From positions 1-24,628 of IMG/VR virus record IMGVR_UViG_3300025141_000710: a stretch of 24,628 nucleotides of DNA; one strand, written 5' to 3'. The translations under genes and the position numbers were made by a program. This document shows, one piece after another, positions 20,113-24,628 of the stretch (within the stretch, counting starts at the first letter, position 1; every line of letters begins with the position of its first letter). Source of the DNA: a virus. The notes beneath the pieces were generated by a model. That model was not told the origin of the DNA and did no database searches. It saw only the letters and a list, made by a program, of their open reading frames with translations.

Positions 20113-20587
20113 GAGGTTTTTGATAGTGGAGAGTTCCCAACGAACCATACTTATCAACAAACTTCTTCACCTTGAGTGGTGACTTTGATTGACGACCGGG
20201 GTACATTTGTTTTTTCTTATACTCATCAGCAAGATTGTCTGCTGTCCAGCCATCCTTGGTGTATTCATCATCACTCAACAAGGTATCAATCATATCACCA
20301 AGAGCGATTGACCACACGTACTCAACTGCACCTTTTTTGTGAACTAAAAATGTCATAAGGATCTGCCGATCATCTTCGGATAGATCGTGATACTTCCACA
20401 CATCAAACCATTGTTGATTTGCTTGCTTTTTAAGTTCAATCTTTCGTCTTGTAGAGCGATTAACAAAGTCATACAACGATGCGCTAACCCGCTCCCAACC
20501 TTCACTCAAAACAGTTAAGAACAGCTTTTCGGAGCCGCCTTTGCCTCCGACATTGATCTTTCCAAGAAGTTTCTTATCCAGCCGCAC
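20102..20587 (-). CDS. Hypothetical basic protein, 161 aa
   Basis: GTG start at 20587 inside a 14-nt overlap with an SH3-like gene, with GAGGTGATC upstream. The N-terminus is basic (MRLDKKLLGKINVGGKGG); the middle has helices with W residues (NQQWFDVWKYHDLSEDDR), the end is lysine-rich. No family recognised. Its stop lies in the next promoter's distal hexamer region. Confidence 0.8.
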   Translation of the reverse strand: MRLDKKLLGKINVGGKGGSEKLFLTVLSEGWERVSASLYDFVNRSTRRKIELKKQANQQWFDVWKYHDLSEDDRQILMTFLVHKKGAVEYVWSIALGDMIDTLLSDDEYTKDGWTADNLADEYKKKQMYPGRQSKSPLKVKKFVDKYGSLGTLHYQKPLDI

Positions 20588-20747
20588 TGATCACCTCACA
20601 TTCATCATCGTATCCGTCAACAATCTGACCTTCTTGTGTACGCACAAACACTTTTTCGGGATAGGTGCGGGAATCCTTTTCAACAAGGATTCCGATCACA
20701 TACCACTCTGCGTTTACCCAAAGTTTTACCAAATCACCAATCTGCAT
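20574..20747 (-). CDS. SH3-like GDLV-family protein, 57 aa
   Basis: First gene of its unit (AGGAGAAATC before ATG). The head is MQIGDLVKLWVNAEW, then IGILVEKDS and KVFVRTQEGQIV, ending CEVISAAG. The end encodes the GTG start of a non-family gene, showing that the overlap cassette can carry other proteins. Confidence 0.8.
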   Translation of the reverse strand: MQIGDLVKLWVNAEWYVIGILVEKDSRTYPEKVFVRTQEGQIVDGYDDECEVISAAG

Positions 20748-20766
20748 GATTTCTCCTTACACTTAT

Positions 20767-20821
20767 AATATAGCACCCGAGAGTACAACTGTCAACCTCT
20801 AAGTTGTCAACTAATCGTCAA
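20767..20821 (-). promoter_or_regulatory. Repeated promoter module (unit at 20747)
   Basis: -10 TATATT 20767-20772, 17 bp, -35 TTGACA 20790-20795, then TTGACA at 20805 and TTGACG at 20816. Confidence 0.85.
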
Positions 20822-21155
20822 CGGTATACTTTGCTGGTATGGGTGCCACGCCTCTCGGGATCTCGCCGTTCACAATGCCGCCATGCTTGGCAATCACATT
20901 CGTCACCGTTTGCACCGGCACGTATCCGTACACTGTCTGCGTTGGAACATCGGGTTCTTCTGCATATTTCATGATCAGATCCTCTCGCTGGCTCGGAAAA
21001 CCAACCTCGACATGCGTATACTTCGGTGCATTGTCGATGCGCGGAGTACAATACGCGCCATCGTGAGCCTGCACACTCATGGTAAAACCATCAGCACACA
21101 CAACCTGTCGGTTTCTATTTGAACCGACTGTGTTAAAAAACTCGTTTGTTAACAT
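20811..21155 (-). CDS. Hypothetical protein, 114 aa
   Basis: Start MLTNEFFNTVGSNRNRQVV is chosen for AGGA 7 nt upstream; a longer ORF from 21245 would overlap the previous gene. It looks beta-rich (VVCADGFTMSVQAHDG, YTHVEVGFPS) with a repeated V-x-T-V pattern (TQTVYGYVPVQTVTNV). Last gene of its unit. Function unknown. Confidence 0.8.
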   Translation of the reverse strand: MLTNEFFNTVGSNRNRQVVCADGFTMSVQAHDGAYCTPRIDNAPKYTHVEVGFPSQREDLIMKYAEEPDVPTQTVYGYVPVQTVTNVIAKHGGIVNGEIPRGVAPIPAKYTVDD

Positions 21156-21172
21156 TCTTGCTTCCTTTTGTT

Positions 21173-21457
21173 TCACTTCACAAACTTCAAATCGTTGCGG
21201 AGAAAATAGCCTTGATTCCTTGCTCGGTATCCGGCACTTCCCCATCGGCTTGCTGGTCCGTAGTCCTGCATCCAGTTGATGTAATAAAACTGCTTTTCAT
21301 TCTTGGATGTCCAGCTATGCCCGTAGGGGTTTTCCTCTACTCGCACCACCAACCCCAACAAAGGTTTTTTGTGCTTCCATACTAAATCTCTGACTTTCCA
21401 CATCGGTTCAGACTGCATGGCATACGCCGACAATGTTACCAAATCACCTGCTTTCAT
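21173..21457 (-). CDS. SH3-like GDLV-family protein, 94 aa
   Basis: The longest copy. The head is MKAGDLVTLSAYAM; a second V-R-D-L-V near residue 22 is followed by LLGLVVRVEE and FYYINWMQDYGP, ending LRNDLKFVK. The insert between head and second strand makes it possible that the real core begins at the internal VRDLV. 14-nt overlap with the preceding gene. Confidence 0.8.
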   Translation of the reverse strand: MKAGDLVTLSAYAMQSEPMWKVRDLVWKHKKPLLGLVVRVEENPYGHSWTSKNEKQFYYINWMQDYGPASRWGSAGYRARNQGYFLRNDLKFVK

Positions 21458-21611
21458 TTATAACCTCCACGCTCTCTCTCATTTCATCATCAAGATAGCA
21501 CAACTTTTGTGTGGCAAAAAAGAAAATGGTTGCGCCACACCAGCGAATGTCAACATCCGTAACAATCCCATTTCCATAATAATCATCATAAACCAAATCA
21601 CCGACTTTCAT
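21444..21611 (-). CDS. SH3-like GDLV-family protein, 55 aa
   Basis: The head is MKVGDLVYDDYYGNG, then VDIRWCGATIFFF, ending SVEVINESR. The G-I-V strand is shortened (GNGIVTDVD). Overlaps of 14 nt on both sides; the GGAGGTTAT before the next start is encoded in its V-E-V-I. Confidence 0.82.
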   Translation of the reverse strand: MKVGDLVYDDYYGNGIVTDVDIRWCGATIFFFATQKLCYLDDEMRESVEVINESR

Positions 21612-21768
21612 TGATGGCCTCCAAGTTTTCTGCCCTGAATGACACAGGCTGGTTGAGCAAGTGATACCAAGCCCCCGGACGATTTTCGCCTGTTTGACAG
21701 ACCTCAACCTCTACAACGAGCGTCACGACGCCATTATATTTAATCTTTACCAGATCACCGACTCTCAT
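21598..21768 (-). CDS. SH3-like GDLV-family protein, 56 aa
   Basis: The head is MRVGDLVKIKYNG, then VVTLVVEVEV and AWYHLLNQP, ending NLEAINESR. ATG overlaps the stop of the basic 45-residue gene (ATGA). A longer upstream reading in the same frame is excluded by that gene. Confidence 0.8.
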   Translation of the reverse strand: MRVGDLVKIKYNGVVTLVVEVEVCQTGENRPGAWYHLLNQPVSFRAENLEAINESR

Positions 21769-21902
21769 ACACGCACCCTTCCTCGGCATGCCTTCTTGTT
21801 CGCTGCCTTCTTGCGATCCTTCATCGCTCCAGCGCGACGAAAGTGCGCGGAGACTGCAATCCAGTTGCGGCGCTTCGGGGTCATGGCTTTTTTCTTCTTC
21901 AT
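21765..21902 (-). CDS. Small basic phage protein, 45 aa, leaderless
   Basis: The start MKKKKAMTPKRRNW lies 6 nt from the -10, so the mRNA is predicted leaderless. About 40 percent of residues are K or R, with a motif NWIAVSAHF, KDRKKAANKKACRGRV near the C-terminus. It resembles in style the short RNPVAKH...DRKKA..RG proteins found in many phages; relationship unproved. Nucleic-acid or ribosome binding is likely from charge alone. Confidence 0.72.
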   Translation of the reverse strand: MKKKKAMTPKRRNWIAVSAHFRRAGAMKDRKKAANKKACRGRVRV

Positions 21903-21908
21903 ACATAT

Positions 21909-21963
21909 AATATAGCACCGAAAGCGCCGATGGTCAAGGGTTATGATGTAAAGAGCTTGTCAA
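21909..21963 (-). promoter_or_regulatory. Repeated promoter module, leaderless type
   Basis: -10 TATATT 21909-21914, 17 bp, -35 TTGACC 21932-21937 (holding the upstream TGA), then TTTACA at 21947 and TTGACA at 21958. ATG at 21902. Confidence 0.83.
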
Positions 21964-22155
21964 GTACATCACATCATCGTTTCTTTCGTTGACCATATAC
22001 CTGCCCCCGTCACACCAAACAATCCAGATCATATCTCGCCAGCCGCCGCCTTGTCGGTCGTCGTTTATGAAGCCACCGATCACGATGCTCGGATTAGACC
22101 AGTCATCATCACCGAACGATTTTGGCTTGAACGATATGAGATCACCGATTCTCAC
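21934..22155 (-). CDS. SH3-like GDLV-family protein, 73 aa
   Basis: GTG start. The head is MRIGDLISFKPKSFG, then PSIVIGGF and WIVWCDGGRYMV, ending YLTSSLHHNP, where the last 12 residues are encoded by promoter hexamers and the stop is TGA of the -35. It closes the nine-gene array. Confidence 0.8.
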   Translation of the reverse strand: MRIGDLISFKPKSFGDDDWSNPSIVIGGFINDDRQGGGWRDMIWIVWCDGGRYMVNERNDDVMYLTSSLHHNP

Positions 22156-22315
22156 TTAGCACCTTCAAGTTCGCGATCATCGGGTTAGAAATCTCGCCTG
22201 TATCCAGGTAGACTATTTTAACGACGTTTAGGTATTCTGGCACTTCGACCACAATAGCTTTCCTAAACTTATTCTTGCACCACTTTTCAATCTCGACCAG
22301 ATCACCGACTTTCAC
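22142..22315 (-). CDS. SH3-like GDLV-family protein, 57 aa
   Basis: GTG start at 22315. The head is MKVGDLVEIEKWCKN, then KAIVVEVPE and VVKIVYLDTGEI, ending LKVLSENR. The tail reads SENR because the next head codes for MRIGD. Overlaps of 14 nt at both ends. Confidence 0.8.
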   Translation of the reverse strand: MKVGDLVEIEKWCKNKFRKAIVVEVPEYLNVVKIVYLDTGEISNPMIANLKVLSENR

Positions 22316-22511
22316 TTAGCACCTCCACTATCTCGCGCAAGTGTCCAACACGAAACAACGCTGGATTTTGTGTGTTGCCTCGGGTTGCATGCCAGTTGTG
22401 AATGTGTACCCACACCGAAGATGATGTACCGTTCCAATGATCGTGACCCTTTGCTATAATAGTACCTATACATCCTTTCTTCTTGAACCTTACAAGATCA
22501 CCGACCTTCAT
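22302..22511 (-). CDS. SH3-like GDLV-family protein, 69 aa
   Basis: The head is MKVGDLVRFKKKG, then IGTIIAKGHD and SVWVHIHNW, ending VEVLSESR. A His-rich middle (GHDHWNG, HIHNWH) is unusual and might bind metal. Overlaps of 14 nt at both ends. Confidence 0.83.
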   Translation of the reverse strand: MKVGDLVRFKKKGCIGTIIAKGHDHWNGTSSSVWVHIHNWHATRGNTQNPALFRVGHLREIVEVLSESR

Positions 22512-22662
22512 TGAGAACCCTTATAAAATCACCGTGCATCAATATCTTTTTCCCGTCAAGCATAATGTGATAGAACGCCTGACTCTCCACGGAAACAATG
22601 ATTGCAGCACCCTTGAATGAGGATGGCTGGTGGTCAACCCACACCAAGTCACCGACTTTCAC
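22498..22662 (-). CDS. SH3-like GDLV-family protein, 54 aa
   Basis: GTG start at 22662. The head is MKVGDLVWVDHQPS, then AAIIVSVES and YHIMLDGKKI, ending IRVLNEGR. Compact copy with the D-G turn kept and no tryptophan in strand three. Confidence 0.8.
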   Translation of the reverse strand: MKVGDLVWVDHQPSSFKGAAIIVSVESQAFYHIMLDGKKILMHGDFIRVLNEGR

Positions 22663-22843
22663 TGATCACCTCAATGTAGCCAATAGGATACCATTGTTCT
22701 TGTCCCATCTCCACAACTTTAACTAACCCCAAGCCGTTTGGGTGATTCTCGCTCCTGTTGACATGCAACACAATGCTGATAAACCCTTCGCCGGGTAGCG
22801 GGCGCACGTTGTATGATACTCTGACCAGATCACCGACCTTCAT
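22649..22843 (-). CDS. SH3-like GDLV-family protein, 64 aa
   Basis: The head is MKVGDLVRVSYNVRP, then ISIVLHVNR and LVKVVEMGQEQWYPI, ending YIEVISESR. Overlaps of 14 nt at both ends. Confidence 0.83.
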   Translation of the reverse strand: MKVGDLVRVSYNVRPLPGEGFISIVLHVNRSENHPNGLGLVKVVEMGQEQWYPIGYIEVISESR

Positions 22844-23021
22844 TGACTAACTCCAGATTGTATACATCTTCCCATGTGTACCACGGACCACGCCACATTA
22901 TCTTATAGTAACAGTCCTCCCATCCTTTAGATTCGCCCTGATGCTGCACGATCAGCCCAACACCTTGAGTATTTTCATCGCCTGTGTCGTGCTTGAGTCT
23001 TACAAGTTCACCGACTTTCAC
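22830..23021 (-). CDS. SH3-like GDLV-family protein, 63 aa
   Basis: GTG start. The head is MKVGELVRLKHDTGD, then VGLIVQHQG and YKIMWRGPWYTWEDV, ending LELVNEGR. Particularly W/Y-rich third strand. Overlaps of 14 nt at both ends. Confidence 0.83.
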   Translation of the reverse strand: MKVGELVRLKHDTGDENTQGVGLIVQHQGESKGWEDCYYKIMWRGPWYTWEDVYNLELVNEGR

Positions 23022-23190
23022 TTAGGACCACCAACACTTTCAAAAACTCAAGCGAAACGTCGCCATCAAACCACTGCACTCTGCACACGTTGTCACCGTG
23101 ATCGATGCGCGTTTCTATGGGTGCAGTTTCTATGATGATGCCGTGGTAGCCATCATCGTGAACATTCCTAACCAAGTCACCTACTTTCAT
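23008..23190 (-). CDS. SH3-like GDLV-family protein, 60 aa
   Basis: The head is MKVGDLVRNVHDDG, then HGIIIETAP and CRVQWFDGDVSLEF, ending LVVLSESR. Canonical length and motif order. Overlaps of 14 nt at both ends. Confidence 0.85.
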   Translation of the reverse strand: MKVGDLVRNVHDDGYHGIIIETAPIETRIDHGDNVCRVQWFDGDVSLEFLKVLVVLSESR

Positions 23191-23371
23191 TTATCACCAC
23201 CAATCTTTGAGTGCCGACCCACCAAGTCTCGCCATCGCTAAACAGCACTTGTGCTGACTCTGTGTTGTGTCCTGTCTTGGACATTTTAACCACCAAACCA
23301 AGTTCTGAGCTATACCGATCCATGTCGTCGGTCAGTGCGCTTTCAAACTTTACCAGATCACCGACTTTCAT
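23177..23371 (-). CDS. SH3-like GDLV-family protein, 64 aa
   Basis: The head is MKVGDLVKFESALTD, then LGLVVKMSK and AQVLFSDGETWWV, ending RLVVINESR. Canonical copy. Overlaps of 14 nt at both ends. Confidence 0.85.
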   Translation of the reverse strand: MKVGDLVKFESALTDDMDRYSSELGLVVKMSKTGHNTESAQVLFSDGETWWVGTQRLVVINESR

Positions 23372-23513
23372 TTTTCAGCCTCACACTTTGCTCCATCATT
23401 GGTGCAGCCTCATCATGCCACATAACCATCACATCGTATCCGACACCAAAGGTGCCAACATCAATGACAATACCCCGTGAGCCACGAAAAGATACTAAAT
23501 CTCCAATCTTCAT
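23358..23513 (-). CDS. SH3-like GDLV-family protein, 51 aa, leaderless
   Basis: The head is MKIGDLVSFRGSR, then GIVIDVGT and DVMVMWHDEA, ending SVRLKNESR. ATG at 23513 is 6 nt from the -10; a longer reading upstream is translated promoter. It opens an array of nine consecutive family members. Confidence 0.82.
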   Translation of the reverse strand: MKIGDLVSFRGSRGIVIDVGTFGVGYDVMVMWHDEAAPMMEQSVRLKNESR

Positions 23514-23519
23514 ATATAT

Positions 23520-23574
23520 AATATAGCACCCAAACAGGTGCAAGTCAACTTCTAAGTTGTCAAGTGGTTGTTAA
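23520..23574 (-). promoter_or_regulatory. Repeated promoter module, leaderless type
   Basis: -10 TATATT 23520-23525, 17 bp, -35 TTGACT 23543-23548, then TTGACA at 23558 and TTAACA at 23569. ATG at 23513. Confidence 0.84.
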
Positions 23575-23579
23575 GTGCG

Positions 23580-23786
23580 TTAAACTTTTCCAGGCTGCCC
23601 GCTTGGGCTAACAACTTTTAGACTTGTGCGCGGCCACCATCCGATAGGGTTGTTCTCTGATGACCACAGGATTCTACATTCGATCCCTTTAGTCTCGGTC
23701 ACCAATCCAACGCAAGAAATGTCGCGTTCCTCATCGTAGAGCGCGACAACCAGATCACCGATGCTTGGCGCTCCGCTATCCTTCAT
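23580..23786 (-). CDS. SH3-like GDLV-family protein, 68 aa
   Basis: ATG at 23786 overlaps the previous stop by 11 nt. A lead MKDSGAPSIGDLVVALYD, then VGLVTETKG and CRILWSSENN, ending LKVVSPSGQPGKV. As last gene before a promoter it lacks the ESR tail. Confidence 0.8.
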   Translation of the reverse strand: MKDSGAPSIGDLVVALYDEERDISCVGLVTETKGIECRILWSSENNPIGWWPRTSLKVVSPSGQPGKV

Positions 23787-23997
23787 CAATAGGCACCAAG
23801 TCTGTGAGTGGAAACGCAATCTTGTTGCCGTTGATCAGCACAACCGCATGCGGCTCGGGATCAACCTTCCCCCAATCGATCTTATTGCCCAATACATCTG
23901 TGCGCCAGCACTTCTTTTCAATCAGATCAACAATAAGCCCAGCGCGGAATGATGCTCCGTGCGAGGACGAAAGTTTAACTAAGTCACCTACTTTCAT
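23776..23997 (-). CDS. SH3-like GDLV-family protein, 73 aa
   Basis: The head is MKVGDLVKLSSSHG, then AGLIVDLIE and HAVVLINGNKIAF, ending LVPIDEG. It starts in a 14-nt overlap with a non-family gene; the long upstream reading in the same frame overlaps that gene and is not used. Confidence 0.82.
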   Translation of the reverse strand: MKVGDLVKLSSSHGASFRAGLIVDLIEKKCWRTDVLGNKIDWGKVDPEPHAVVLINGNKIAFPLTDLVPIDEG

Positions 23998-24220
23998 CTG
24001 GCTCCTTGTGGCAAACAACAACGGAGTCTTGCAGCTCGGAAAGTTTAACGACATAAAACGTATTGCCCTCCTTGACTTCGCACGGAAATGCAGATACCGG
24101 CATGACTGCCATCGCAGGCCCACCGTTAGTTGCTGGATTAAGGTGCAGTTCGACTGTTGCAAACTGACCATCGTGAGAATCTATTGTTCCCACTAAAACA
24201 AATGTAGTTAAAACTTTCAT
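23984..24220 (-). CDS. Hypothetical beta-rich protein, 78 aa
   Basis: Not an obvious family member, though it begins MKVLTTFVLVGTIDSHDGQ. Predicted strands (FATVELHLNP, AMAVMPVSAF, NTFYVVKLSE) suggest another small beta-barrel. ATGA overlap with the previous gene and a tail PDESR made by the 14-nt overlap with the next SH3-like gene. Confidence 0.78.
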   Translation of the reverse strand: MKVLTTFVLVGTIDSHDGQFATVELHLNPATNGGPAMAVMPVSAFPCEVKEGNTFYVVKLSELQDSVVVCHKEPDESR

Positions 24221-24522
24221 CCTTCCACCTGTGTCTGATGTATCTGATATTGTGCATGCTCATTCATATCAAATGAATACTCCCACCAGTCGTTGATAAT
24301 ACCTCGCAGTTGTTTGCTGTCGTACTGCATCAAATCTTCTTCGTAGTTATGAGGCATGTCGGGGCGCATATCTTCAAGTTCATCCTCGTCGAAGGCATCA
24401 GTTAAATCCTCTCGCACCGCTCGGATGGCTGTGATCAACGCACCCTTTTCTGTCATGTGTGTGCTTACATAGGTGTCGTGATCATATAAACAAGTCTGTC
24501 GTACTACCCAAATGTTCATCAT
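24217..24522 (-). CDS. Hypothetical acidic protein, 101 aa
   Basis: Start MMNIWVVRQTCLYDHDTYV overlaps the upstream stop as ATGA, with GGAG 8 nt before. A beta/alpha start is followed by an acidic helical centre (REDLTDAFDEDELEDMRPD) and a W/Y-rich end (NDWWEYSFDMNEH). Function unknown. Confidence 0.78.
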   Translation of the reverse strand: MMNIWVVRQTCLYDHDTYVSTHMTEKGALITAIRAVREDLTDAFDEDELEDMRPDMPHNYEEDLMQYDSKQLRGIINDWWEYSFDMNEHAQYQIHQTQVEG

Positions 24523-24628
24523 GCTTGAATCTCCACGGGATTTGCGTCAAGGTTATAGCTACGGTCTGCCATTCGATCCCAACTGATTTCGGACCACTCA
24601 TTAAAAATCTTCCAAAGCTGCTCGCTCG
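24519..24628 (-). CDS. Partial gene, C-terminus only
   Basis: Thirty-five codons are open from the window edge to TGA at 24519-24521, ending NLDANPVEIQA. The frame is supported by the ATGA overlap with the next gene and by GGAG (in V-E-I) serving as that gene's ribosome site. W-rich middle (LWKIFNEWSEISWD). No function assigned. Confidence 0.65.
   Translation of the reverse strand, partial: SEQLWKIFNEWSEISWDRMADRSYNLDANPVEIQA

Noticed and set aside
21598-21918. 106-codon minus-strand reading across 21598-21918
   Set aside because: The part before 21768 is out of frame with the leaderless basic 45-residue gene, which explains that DNA better; the family protein starts at 21768.

Overview
The window looks like part of a large bacteriophage genome, or less likely an integrated phage-like element. 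For 24.6 kb every credible gene reads on the minus strand, so transcription runs from right to left. Genes are tiny and tightly packed, commonly sharing stop and start codons. Two tRNA genes with encoded CCA are present. I recognise no capsid, tail, terminase or replication gene, so this is an accessory (early, host-takeover-like) region plus one flank. The host is unknown. The lipoprotein with a vWA domain and a C-terminal DTADTG tail resembles surface proteins common in Myxococcota/Bdellovibrionota-type bacteria, but this is only a hint.

Region A (1-5300, visibly AT-richer): a chain of overlapping genes. It holds a secreted trypsin-like protease, a Nudix hydrolase, a 796-residue protein of unknown function and several small genes, headed by a vWA lipoprotein. 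Region B (5335-7392): small genes, five of them in one SH3-like family, joined by a recurring ATAGTTAnTAT junction instead of a clear ribosome binding site. Region C (7393-8428): a winged-helix-like gene between two control regions, with arrays of TTGACA-type hexamers, a G-rich tract and palindromes.

Region D (8429-24628): at least 17 short transcription units, nearly all opened by the same promoter module of about 55 bp. Its parts are a -10 of TATATT, a 16-17 bp spacer, a TTGACn -35, and two further TTGACA-like hexamers exactly 15 and then 11 bp upstream. A related version (14 then 11 bp) drives the winged-helix gene in region C, giving 18 copies in all. These units carry a MoxR-type AAA+ ATPase, a metallopeptidase/vWA protein, a two-zinc-knuckle protein, a SWIM zinc-finger protein, two tRNAs, several small membrane proteins and many unknowns.

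The standout is an expansion of one tiny protein family (about 50-95 residues; head M-K-V-G-D-L-V, then G-[IVL]-[IV], then a W-containing strand). I count 38 members, 33 of them right of 8400. In the main arrays each gene ends in a shared 14-base overlap with the next gene, so the same bases encode the tail ESR-stop of one protein and the head MKVGD of the next. Last genes of units lack that tail; many instead stop inside a TTGACA hexamer of the following promoter. Four units appear leaderless, with the ATG 6 nt after the -10. Together this looks like a modular, duplicating, co-regulated cassette system of probable host-interaction proteins. The function is inference; the architecture is directly visible.
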